A program made the position numbers and the translations under genes. Below the pieces are notes generated by a model that did no database searches, had not been told where the DNA came from, and was given only the letters and a program-made list of their open reading frames with translations. From positions 1 to 8,109 of the forward strand of contig JAUVPY010000098.1 of assembly GCA_030598425.1 (NCBI GenBank): 8,109 nt of DNA, read 5' to 3'. Positions 1 to 6,127 of the stretch are shown here, piece by piece (the first letter of the stretch is position 1; the number at the start of each line of letters is the position of its first letter). Origin of the DNA: Anaerolineae bacterium (GTDB lineage: Bacteria; Chloroflexota; Anaerolineae; 4572-78; NAK82).

Positions 1-500
1 ACCTGCAAGACGCCGCTGATTCGCTCTTCCAGTGTCTCTTCGTCCAGCCGCGACGACAGGTCGAGTCGGGGCTCAAGCTGCTCGGTCTCACCCTTGAGAT
101 AGGAGGTTACGTCGACGATCACCCCTTCGGTGGCGGTCTGGATCGTATCAGGCGGCACCACCAGATACAGCGTTGAGACCGCCAGACTGTAGACGCTGTC
201 CGCCATTCCTTCGAGACCGACGTTTCCCAGAAGCCGGGTGGTCACTTCCACCAAGGCCGGGTCGGCCAGCAGCTCGGTGTAGATCCGATTGTAGATGTGG
301 TTCTCCTCCAGCGCCTCGGTGTACAACTGAGGGTCAAGCAGTTTGTTGCTGACCAGGTCGGTGGCCAGGTAGGTTAGGAAGGCCAGGACAAAGAGTGCCC
401 CCAGGAGGACGGTGATCGTCCACTTCACCACCGGTCTTGACCAAAACGATGGGTTCGCTTCGCTTTCAGGTAAGTTGGTATTTTGTTGCTGTTCTGCCAC
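1..500 (-). CDS. Membrane protein of unknown function, N-terminal part (runs off left edge)
   Basis: A continuous reading frame of 166 codons with no stop continues beyond position 1, so the C-terminus is not in the window. I chose a GTG start at 498-500 because a GGAGG ribosome binding site lies 8 nt upstream (509-513) and no ATG or GTG lies in frame between that site and it. The N-terminus is short and polar (residues 1-23), followed by one clear membrane helix at about residues 24-46 (VVKWTITVLLGALFVLAFLT). The next section has the pattern LYTEALEENHIYNRIYTELL, then a second, weaker hydrophobic stretch around residues 107-120. The visible layout is an N-terminal anchor with the following domain probably outside the cell. 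I do not recognise a family with an assigned function. I have an impression of similar Chloroflexota membrane proteins, but this is memory only. It lies downstream of the 84-residue gene, separated by a tandem decamer repeat. Confidence 0.8.
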   Translation of the reverse strand, partial: MAEQQQNTNLPESEANPSFWSRPVVKWTITVLLGALFVLAFLTYLATDLVSNKLLDPQLYTEALEENHIYNRIYTELLADPALVEVTTRLLGNVGLEGMADSVYSLAVSTLYLVVPPDTIQTATEGVIVDVTSYLKGETEQLEPRLDLSSRLDEETLEERISGVLQ

Positions 501-508
501 TATTAGAA

Positions 509-513
509 CCTCC
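509..513 (-). promoter_or_regulatory. Ribosome binding site deciding a GTG start
   Basis: Read on the minus strand, GGAGG lies 8 nt before the GTG at 498-500. It is the best Shine-Dalgarno match near the start of the left-edge membrane gene and fixes the otherwise ambiguous non-ATG start. The next in-frame ATG is about 100 codons inside, beyond the membrane helix. Confidence 0.75.
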
Positions 514-532
514 GATAGGGTAACTAGAAGAT

Positions 533-582
533 CTTCAGCTCCCACGAGTTCCTCCGAGTTCCCCTGAGTTCCTGTGAGTGCC
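533..582 (-). repeat. Tandem decamer repeat, GGAACTCNNN, about five units
   Basis: Read on the minus strand, five consecutive 10-bp units occupy 573-582 (GGCACTCACA), 563-572 (GGAACTCAGG), 553-562 (GGAACTCGGA), 543-552 (GGAACTCGTG) and 533-542 (GGAGCTGAAG). The first seven bases are well kept in the three central units and decay at both ends, while the last three vary. The array fills almost the whole gap between the stop of the 84-residue gene and the ribosome binding site of the left-edge membrane gene. The period is close to one DNA helical turn, so every unit would face the same side of the helix. It may be a regulator site array or a neutral dispersed repeat; the sequence alone does not decide. 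Confidence 0.8.
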
Positions 583-586
583 GTTG

Positions 587-841
587 TTAATCAATGGAAA
601 GACACTCCACAGACAAAAAGGGCAGGCACAGGCCGTACAAGCGGTTGAGGACGCCCATCAAAGCCGCCTGATCCAACACCTGGCCGGTCAATGTGGTCAC
701 CGGGGGTTGATCCGGCTCAATCTTTGCCTGAATGGTCATACCGCCGTAGTAGTCAGACCAGTTTTCGGCTACGGCACCTTGAATTTGAATCCGGTAGGTT
801 GCCGGCCCGTAGACAGTCAGCTTCTCTTTGGGTTGTGCCAT
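587..841 (-). CDS. Conserved small hypothetical protein, 84 aa
   Basis: This is a soluble 84-residue protein with no signal peptide or membrane segment. The ATG at 839-841 is preceded by GGAGA about 5 nt upstream, and the stop is TAA. Visible blocks are TYRIQIQGAVAENWSDYYGG (residues 16-34), then LTGQVLDQAALMGVLNRL (51-68), then GLCLPFLSVE (70-79). I recognise this layout (Y-I-QG-W-GG, then LTG-V-DQAAL-G-L, then LGLPLLSV) from small proteins of about 80-100 residues common in Chloroflexota and Actinobacteria. I know of no established function. The pattern reads as short strands, then a helix and a final strand. It lies 143 bp downstream of the LAL regulator on the same strand. The gap carries three direct repeats that resemble binding sites for that regulator class, so it is a good candidate target gene. 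It is probably a real gene, because the family pattern and the ribosome binding site agree. Confidence 0.85.
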   Translation of the reverse strand: MAQPKEKLTVYGPATYRIQIQGAVAENWSDYYGGMTIQAKIEPDQPPVTTLTGQVLDQAALMGVLNRLYGLCLPFLSVECLSID

Positions 842-894
842 GGTTTCTCCAGAGATGGTGGCTGCCTGAAGAAAAAGGAAGAACGTGCCCGTAG

Positions 895-900
895 ATTATG
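895..900 (-). promoter_or_regulatory. Candidate -10 box for the 84-aa gene
   Basis: Read on the minus strand, CATAAT (5 of 6 to TATAAT) lies about 54 bp before the ATG at 841. The hexamer 17 bp upstream, AATTCT at 918-923, is a poor -35. A good -10 with a poor -35, plus direct repeats further upstream at 947-980, is the layout expected of an activator-dependent promoter. The assignment is tentative. Confidence 0.35.
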
Positions 901-946
901 CCCAGGATAAGCATAGCAGAATTTGCGGGTCAGGTCATGATCCATG

Positions 947-980
947 GGGGAGTATATTGGGGAGTATTTTTTGGGAGTAG
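947..980 (-). promoter_or_regulatory. Three direct repeats (GGGGAGTAT), MalT-box-like
   Basis: On the plus strand, GGGGAGTAT occurs at 947-955 and again at 959-967, and TGGGAGTAG lies at 972-980, giving steps of 12 and 13 bp. Relative to transcription of the minus-strand genes the unit reads ATACTCCCC. E. coli MalT boxes have the consensus GGGGA(T/G)GAGG, so the GGGGAG core matches. The array lies just after the stop codon of the MalT-like regulator and about 50-80 bp upstream of a candidate -10 box for the 84-residue gene. I infer operators bound by a LAL-type activator, most simply the adjacent one. The repeat is seen directly; its role is inferred. Confidence 0.55.
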
Positions 981-984
981 GGCG

Positions 985-3738
985 CTAATCTCCATCCCAG
1001 GGCAGAATGCCAAGCGCCCCGGCCTGGACCACCGCCTGGGCACGGCTGTTCACGCCCAACTTCTGATAGATGTTGATGGTATGCTTCTTGACCGTGAGGG
1101 GCGAGATGACCAGGCTATCCGCGATTTCTTGATTGGTCAAGTGTCTGGCCAGGAGTAGAAGGATTTCGCTTTCACGCCGGGTCAGGGGCTCCACCAGCGC
1201 AGCCCGGGAGGCCTGGCGAATCTGGTGGGCCGGGTCACCTTCTGCGCGAGCTTCGGGAAAGGCGGCCAGCACCTGACGGACGTATTCAGGGGCAACCCTC
1301 CCTTCGGCAAGTTGATAGAGCAGACCCGCCATCGTGGGTCCCAGGTCCACAAAGGTGCGAATGAAGCCGCCCGGCTGGGCCAACCTCAGCGAGCGTTCGA
1401 GCGCCTCCAGGGCACTCTCGGTCCGTCGCTGCGCTTGGTAGGCCAGCGCCAGGAGCGCCAGGAGCCCAATCTGATGGTAGGTATTGTGCACGGATTCAGC
1501 GTAGGCCAGCAGTTCTTGCAACAACTGTGTCGCCTCCCGCAGGCTGGCATCTGTCCCCTGAGCAATGAGCACCCGCGCTTTGGTAACGATCGGGAGTTCG
1601 AGAAAGACTAAAGTAGCGGTTGGCATGTCCAAGTTGACTGTCTCAGCCCAACGGATCGCACCCTGCACATCACCCTGGAGGAGGGCAAGACGCGCCTCAA
1701 AGGAGTCGATTTCGTGGAGCCTCTGTGTGATCCCGATGTCCAGGGCAAATCTACGCAACGCAGTCAGTGTCTCCTCTGCTTTTTCCGGCATCCCTTGCGT
1801 CTGATAGGTCAGGGCCAGGGCGATCATAGTGTCGTGTACCATAATGTATTGCGCCCCGTAGCGAAGCTCAAAGGCTGAACTGAAATGCTGGCTGGCCGCT
1901 TCGAGATTGTTCGACTCATAGCTGATGCGTCCCAACAACCAATGGGCGGCCACCATACTGACCGTCAGCCTTGCCTTGCTGGTCACCAGTTGGAGCTGGT
2001 CTAGAGCTTGTGCTGCCTGATGGCAATTCCCCTCTAGCATGTGAACGTAGATCTGGCCGATCAGCACTCTGGCGATGATTATGTCGGGCTGCGTGCCGAC
2101 CTCAGCCAGGAACTCGCCCAACGTGCCTACCCCAGTCCGCGCCTGTCCCGTCATTTGATGGGCTAGCGCCAGGATTAGTACGGCAAAGGAGCGAGCAAAG
2201 GCGTAGGCAACAGGGATGCGTTCCAGAGCGCGCTGGGCGCTTTCCAGAGCCCGCTGGCCTTCATCACCAAGGTACAATACGAGACTCCATAGGGCGTCGA
2301 TTTCCCCACGCACGTCCCGGATCTCAGACTCTGACCAGGCCCCGGTATCGGTGCTCAAGCACGCCTCCGCTTCCTGTAAGAGTCGTGGAATCCCGGCAAT
2401 TTGGTAGTGGAGGTCCAAAACCCAAGCTCTTGCCAGGAGGAGGGCTGGGCGTCCCCTCACCACCGCTTCTGGTAGCCGGTTGAGACACCGTTCCAGCGTG
2501 GGCCAGTCCTCACGGTTCAACAGATCGTGCCGAGAATCCTCGACCAGTTGCGCCGCTCCCTCTACGTCCCCGGCGGCCAGGGCATGGCGCAGGGCCTCTT
2601 CGATGAGTCCGTTGTCGCGCAGCCAGGCACTGGCTCGGCTGTGTAGCGAGGCCAGCTCCTCCGCGTTCAACTGAGCTTGCAGTCTACGCCGCAACAGATC
2701 TTGGAACAGGTGATGGTAGCGGTACCAGCGTCGCTCGTAATCCAACGGCACCAGGAACAGGTTGGCCTGGTCCAACTCGTCCAGGATAGCTTGGCTGAGG
2801 GGTGACGGAGGTTCTTCGTCGATCGTCGATCGTCGATCGTCTAATATCACATCACAAAGTGGAGCACAGAAGCGGTCCAGGATGGATGTCCGCAGCAAAA
2901 AATCCTGGATCGGCTGGGGCTGTTGGGAGAGAACTTCTGTGGTCAGGTAATCCGTCAGATCCCGGTGGGTGCCTTTGAATGACTGTACAAAGGCCGCGTG
3001 GTCGGTTTCGCCGCGCATGGAGAGGGCGGCCAACCGTAGTGCGGCGATCCAGCCCTCGGTGCGTCCTTCGAGGGTCGCCACTGCCTCGCTAGTTAGTTTC
3101 ACCCCGACGACATGCTCGAGAAATGCCTGGGCCTCGTCCAGGGTGAAGCGTAAGTCGTCGGCGCGGAGCTCCATCATATGCCGCCCGGCTCGTAATGAGG
3201 CGAGAGGCCAGGGGGGATCGACGCGCGAGGCGAGCACCAGGTGCGCGTGCCGGGGGAGGTTGCCGATAAGGGTCGCCACCAACTCGTGCACGGCCTCATC
3301 TTGGATGGCGTGATAATCATCCAGCACTAGGATAACGGGTTCGGCCAGGTCGGTGATTTCGTTGACGAAGGTGGTGGCCATGTGGTCCAACGGAGGCAGT
3401 TGCGGGGCACGCAAGAACCCCAGCGTCGTGGGGCAGGCGTCGGGGAACACCGTCTGGACGGCGGCCACGAAGTAGCTGAGAAAGACGCGTAGGTCGCTGT
3501 CGTTTTCATCCAGCGAGAGCCAGGCCGCCGGGCGCGAGCTGTCTTGTAACCACATACAGGCTAAGGTGGTCTTGCCAAATCCGGCCGGTGCGCAGATGAG
3601 CGTCAGCTTGCGATCCAGACCACGATGCAGCCGCTCCACCAAACGTGGACGGGGAACTAAATCATGGCTGACGCGGGGCCTGTGAAGTTTGGTGCGCAAC
3701 AAGGTGAACGGTTCCGTCTCTTGAACCGATGCGCTCAT
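985..3738 (-). CDS. LuxR-family ATP-dependent transcriptional activator (LAL / MalT-type), 917 aa
   Basis: This is a large signal-transduction ATPase of the MalT/LAL type, a DNA-binding activator that binds ATP and an unknown ligand. Numbered from the ATG at 3738: a lead-in TLLRTKLHRPRV (residues 12-23); Walker A APAGFGKTT (50-58); Walker B VILVLDDYH (135-143); an ASR segment with PPWPLASLR (about 171-183); the arm motif GRTEGWIAALRLAALSM (225-241); WYRYHHLFQDLLRRRL (about 339-354); a long helical TPR-like region to about residue 845; and a C-terminal LuxR helix-turn-helix LTRRESEILLLLARHLTNQE (from 852) with VISPLTVKKHTINIYQKLGV. The length is normal for the class. The frame also opens from a TTG at 3790-3792, but an extended -10 lies there and GGGAGGGAG precedes the ATG, so I prefer the ATG. 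An insert at residues 300-308 comes from a 7-bp DNA repeat. The ligand cannot be read from sequence. The protein may control the downstream 84-residue gene. Confidence 0.95.
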   Translation of the reverse strand: MSASVQETEPFTLLRTKLHRPRVSHDLVPRPRLVERLHRGLDRKLTLICAPAGFGKTTLACMWLQDSSRPAAWLSLDENDSDLRVFLSYFVAAVQTVFPDACPTTLGFLRAPQLPPLDHMATTFVNEITDLAEPVILVLDDYHAIQDEAVHELVATLIGNLPRHAHLVLASRVDPPWPLASLRAGRHMMELRADDLRFTLDEAQAFLEHVVGVKLTSEAVATLEGRTEGWIAALRLAALSMRGETDHAAFVQSFKGTHRDLTDYLTTEVLSQQPQPIQDFLLRTSILDRFCAPLCDVILDDRRSTIDEEPPSPLSQAILDELDQANLFLVPLDYERRWYRYHHLFQDLLRRRLQAQLNAEELASLHSRASAWLRDNGLIEEALRHALAAGDVEGAAQLVEDSRHDLLNREDWPTLERCLNRLPEAVVRGRPALLLARAWVLDLHYQIAGIPRLLQEAEACLSTDTGAWSESEIRDVRGEIDALWSLVLYLGDEGQRALESAQRALERIPVAYAFARSFAVLILALAHQMTGQARTGVGTLGEFLAEVGTQPDIIIARVLIGQIYVHMLEGNCHQAAQALDQLQLVTSKARLTVSMVAAHWLLGRISYESNNLEAASQHFSSAFELRYGAQYIMVHDTMIALALTYQTQGMPEKAEETLTALRRFALDIGITQRLHEIDSFEARLALLQGDVQGAIRWAETVNLDMPTATLVFLELPIVTKARVLIAQGTDASLREATQLLQELLAYAESVHNTYHQIGLLALLALAYQAQRRTESALEALERSLRLAQPGGFIRTFVDLGPTMAGLLYQLAEGRVAPEYVRQVLAAFPEARAEGDPAHQIRQASRAALVEPLTRRESEILLLLARHLTNQEIADSLVISPLTVKKHTINIYQKLGVNSRAQAVVQAGALGILPWDGD
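2817..2841. repeat. Heptanucleotide tandem repeat (CGTCGAT, about 3.6 units) inside the LAL gene
   Basis: Three perfect CGTCGAT units (2817-2823, 2824-2830, 2831-2837) are followed by CGTC (2838-2841). The repeat is inside the regulator's coding sequence and encodes residues 300-308, DDRRSTIDE, in the linker between the ATPase-associated arm and the QANLFLVPLD segment. In relatives as I remember them, this loop varies in length. Three units make 21 bp, or seven codons, so the frame is kept. Gain or loss of a single unit would shift the frame. Confidence 0.9.
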
Positions 3739-3741
3739 GGA

Positions 3742-3749
3742 CTCCCTCC
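3742..3749 (-). promoter_or_regulatory. Ribosome binding site deciding the LAL start
   Basis: Read on the minus strand, the purine run GGGGAGGGAG ends 3 nt before the ATG at 3736-3738. Its GGAGG (3745-3749) is 6 nt from the ATG, an ideal distance. The upstream TTG at 3790-3792 has no comparable site. Confidence 0.75.
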
Positions 3750-3780
3750 CCAGCACGCCCTTGGTGGCGCCTTCCGACTC

Positions 3781-3789
3781 ATTATAGCA
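3781..3789 (-). promoter_or_regulatory. Extended -10 promoter of the LAL gene
   Basis: Read on the minus strand, TGCTATAAT is a perfect extended -10 (TGn plus TATAAT). The region 17 bp upstream has no good -35 hexamer, as is usual for extended -10 promoters. Transcription would begin near 3774, giving a leader of about 36 nt to the ATG at 3738. The longer TTG-initiated frame would then begin upstream of the message start, which argues against it. Confidence 0.65.
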
Positions 3790-3923
3790 CAAAAGCGCCC
3801 CACGCGCGCCAGCCGTTCATTAGGGGTGTATCCTTAACTATGGAAATCTGGACGATACGTCTGTGCTGTCTAGCGAGAAATCATCTAGCTCGTGGGTTAT
3901 AAAGGAGAATGTGCCGCGCGTCC

Positions 3924-6011
3924 CTACGACTCACCCTGATGGTCAATCTGATTCAGCCAGCCCTTGAGTTGGCGATACACCGCCGCTGCGCCGACGCGTT
4001 CCTGTTCCTCGGTCTGCCACTCCGCGGGGAAGAGCAGGAAGGCTTGGGTCTGGTAGCCGCCCAGGCCGCCGTGACAGCCGATTAGCTCCTCACAGGCGGC
4101 CACTTCGTTGGTCCCGGCGTTGTAAAAGCTGTTGACCAGGAGGTCGGGGGCGTCGGGGAAGCTGTCGGTCCGGCGCAGGTGTTTGGCGGCGTAGGGGCCG
4201 AAAGCAGCCAGTGGATTCTCGCCCTCCACCCGGTCGTCTGCCAGGTAGTATCTGCCACCCGCGCCGATGACCACCGGCCCGTGTTCCTCGGAGTGGACCA
4301 TCACGAAGCCAACCCCCTCGTGCGCGGCCAGGCCGTCCAGCAGGCCGGGGTAGAATCCCTCGATCTCCTCCAAGGTCGCCCGCTTCTCGATCTGGGTCCC
4401 GTAGACCAGGCCCAGGTTGCCCGAGCCCAGCACTACGATATGGGGCAGTTCATCCTCACCCTCGGCGGCGCTCTTCTTTTCCTCGGAGAGGCTCTCTCTG
4501 AATTCCTTCCCCTCCGGGCCCAGGGCCACCTCATCTTCGTGGGTGGTGCGCTTCAAGGCTCGGCGCAGGGGGCGCTGGACCGCCTTACGATCGTGATGCA
4601 CAGCTTCGGTCAGGAAGACGTTGACTTGCTTCCAGTCCTCGTGCACGTCAACGTCGCCCACTATCTGGTATTTTTCGGTCAACTGCTGAACTAGATCTTC
4701 CAGTGTCATGTGATAGCGCTGCTTGAAGGTGGCGCCGCCACTCTGGCCGTGGTCGGATAGAATGACGAGATCATAAGGTCGGGGCGCCTGCTCGGCTGCG
4801 CTTTCCAGCCGCGCCAACTGCTGGTCTATCTTAAACAGGATGTCGAAGGCATCTTTGGATTCCACGCCCGAGTGATGGGCTACCTCGTCATACCCTCCGA
4901 AGGTGGTGTAGACAGAAGACACACCGGCGAACATATCTCCGATCAGGGTGTAGACGTTAAGTTCGCGCAAGAAGACGGTCATGAAGGCCCGCAGCAGGGG
5001 ATATTTGCCGCCGCGTTTGTGTTTGTCCAGGCGCGGCTGCACGTCCTTGCGGCGCGCTTGCCAGAACTGATACTTCTCCAGAACGATGTCCCAGATAAAC
5101 AGGAGCAGGGTGCGGGAGAAGTTGTAGGGGTTGGCGAAGTAGGCGTAGAAATCGGCCGTGTGGAAGCGCGACAGGTTCTTGATGGTGCTGGCTGTGTTCA
5201 TGACGCTGGGCGCGTCGCCGGAGAACATATTGCCCCGGCTGGCCCCGTCGTCGGCCAGCAGGCCGTTCCCGTCGGAGTGTTCCTGCTCCAGCCTGGCGAG
5301 TTCGTCAGGGTTGCTCGAGGCGACGATCATCTTGCGGGCCCGGTCGTACCAACGAAAGGCGGGGATGTTGTGGTTGTTACCGTGCAGGATACCGGCCTGG
5401 CTTGCGGAGGTTTGCGACGAGAGATCGGTCTCCCAACTCGCCAGCCGGTGGCTGCCCTCCTCCAGCCAGCGGGCCATAGTCGGCGCATACCCCAGGCGTA
5501 TCGCCTCCTCGAGCACGGGCTCGGCCAGGCCGTCGATCTCCAGAAAGAGCACGCCAGGCACATCGGTCTCCTCTACCTGGGCCCGGCGCTTCATGCGTCG
5601 CCGCACCATGTTGCGGGACCAGGAGTTGTCGTCGTCGATGGTCAACAGGCTGCTCAGGATGGTGTTGATGGCCGTCATGCCGATGGCGGTCAGTATGGCC
5701 GTCCCCAGGTTAGCCACGTGGAAGCCGTCCACGAACTGGCCGGCCAGCCAGATGATGAGGCCGTTGAGCACCAGGGCCAGCAAACCCAGCGTCAGCACCG
5801 CGAAGGGGAGCAAGACGGCGCTTAACAGGGGCCAAAGCAGCGCGTTCAACAGGCCAATGGCCGCAGCCGCGATCAGGGCCGTCTCCAGGCTGTCAACGCT
5901 AAGGCCCTTCAGCAACCACGTCATGATCAGCAGCGCCAGGGCTGCAATAACCCAGATCACCAGGATGCGCACCACCGGATGTCTGGAAATGGACCGTCTG
6001 TGTTTCTTCAT
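3924..6011 (-). CDS. PF04020-like membrane domain fused to alkaline-phosphatase-superfamily phosphodiesterase, 695 aa
   Basis: The protein has two parts. Residues 1-125 form a basic start (MKKHRRSISRHP) and about four membrane helices (roughly 14-35, 42-60, 62-91, 98-124), with LLNALLWPLLSAVLLPFAVL and the GL-LVLNGLIIWLA pattern typical of the PF04020 'phage holin superfamily IV' membrane domain. A basic stretch (about 133-143) leads into a soluble hydrolase of the alkaline phosphatase / type I phosphodiesterase superfamily. Expected metal and catalytic positions are visible: FLEIDG (D160), SSQTSASQAGILHG with a candidate nucleophile at T201 (S202 next to it), GGYDEVAHHSG (D375, H379, H380), ILSDHGQSGG (D420, H421) and IGCHGGLGG (H647). 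All sites appear intact, so it is probably an active membrane-anchored phosphohydrolase. The substrate is unknown. A charged segment at about 470-522 looks like an insert. ATG at 6009-6011 has AGGAG 7 nt upstream (6019-6023). 'Holin' in automatic names refers only to the fold of the membrane part; nothing here suggests a phage. Confidence 0.88.
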   Translation of the reverse strand: MKKHRRSISRHPVVRILVIWVIAALALLIMTWLLKGLSVDSLETALIAAAAIGLLNALLWPLLSAVLLPFAVLTLGLLALVLNGLIIWLAGQFVDGFHVANLGTAILTAIGMTAINTILSSLLTIDDDNSWSRNMVRRRMKRRAQVEETDVPGVLFLEIDGLAEPVLEEAIRLGYAPTMARWLEEGSHRLASWETDLSSQTSASQAGILHGNNHNIPAFRWYDRARKMIVASSNPDELARLEQEHSDGNGLLADDGASRGNMFSGDAPSVMNTASTIKNLSRFHTADFYAYFANPYNFSRTLLLFIWDIVLEKYQFWQARRKDVQPRLDKHKRGGKYPLLRAFMTVFLRELNVYTLIGDMFAGVSSVYTTFGGYDEVAHHSGVESKDAFDILFKIDQQLARLESAAEQAPRPYDLVILSDHGQSGGATFKQRYHMTLEDLVQQLTEKYQIVGDVDVHEDWKQVNVFLTEAVHHDRKAVQRPLRRALKRTTHEDEVALGPEGKEFRESLSEEKKSAAEGEDELPHIVVLGSGNLGLVYGTQIEKRATLEEIEGFYPGLLDGLAAHEGVGFVMVHSEEHGPVVIGAGGRYYLADDRVEGENPLAAFGPYAAKHLRRTDSFPDAPDLLVNSFYNAGTNEVAACEELIGCHGGLGGYQTQAFLLFPAEWQTEEQERVGAAAVYRQLKGWLNQIDHQGES

Positions 6012-6060
6012 AATTGAGCTCCTGATTCACTGGAAGATCTTACGAACACCCTGGAGCAGA

Positions 6061-6089
6061 ATGATAGCAGATTATTTAGAATCTTTCAA
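6061..6089 (-). promoter_or_regulatory. Near-consensus housekeeping promoter for the phosphodiesterase gene
   Basis: Read on the minus strand, the -35 TTGAAA (6084-6089) and the -10 TATCAT (6061-6066) are exactly 17 bp apart, each matching consensus at 5 of 6 positions, with TGC directly before the -10. Transcription would begin near 6054, about 43 nt before the ATG at 6011. This gene therefore probably has its own promoter and does not depend on read-through from the MOSC gene. Confidence 0.7.
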
Positions 6090-6110
6090 TTGACCGGCTA
6101 GAGCATACCC

Positions 6111-6127
6111 TCAGATCCCACGAGTTC
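6111..6127. repeat. Second copy of a 17-bp intergenic motif
   Basis: TCAGATCCCACGAGTTC here differs by one base from TCAGCTCCCACGAGTTC at 535-551, in the decamer array. It overlaps the stop codon of the MOSC gene and runs into the following gap. Read on the minus strand it contains GAACTCGTGGGA, one unit of the GGAACTC family. A related AGCTCGTGGG occurs at about 3888-3897. It may be a degenerate relic of a dispersed repeat; chance is not excluded. Confidence 0.4.

Noticed and set aside
898..1158. Plus-strand open frame of 86 codons across the end of the LAL gene
   Set aside because: It lies mostly antisense to the helix-turn-helix coding sequence, and its protein has no recognisable pattern and no good ribosome binding site.
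3849..3859. Near-palindrome GACGATACGTC in the gap upstream of the LAL gene
   Set aside because: The stem is only 4 bp with a 3-nt centre and no U-rich tail, too weak to call an operator or a terminator.
4872..5825. Long plus-strand open frame of 317 codons opposite the phosphodiesterase gene
   Set aside because: It is antisense to a gene with clear motifs, and its translation is low-complexity (rich in Gly, Val, Gln and His) as expected from the complement of GC-rich coding DNA.
3924..6011. Reading the phosphodiesterase fusion as a phage holin and hence a prophage
   Set aside because: Only the membrane fold resembles PF04020; no endolysin, capsid, integrase or other phage gene is in the window.
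5158..6093. Plus-strand open frame of 311 codons
   Set aside because: It is also antisense to the phosphodiesterase gene and overlaps its promoter; its Ser/Arg-rich translation resembles no family.
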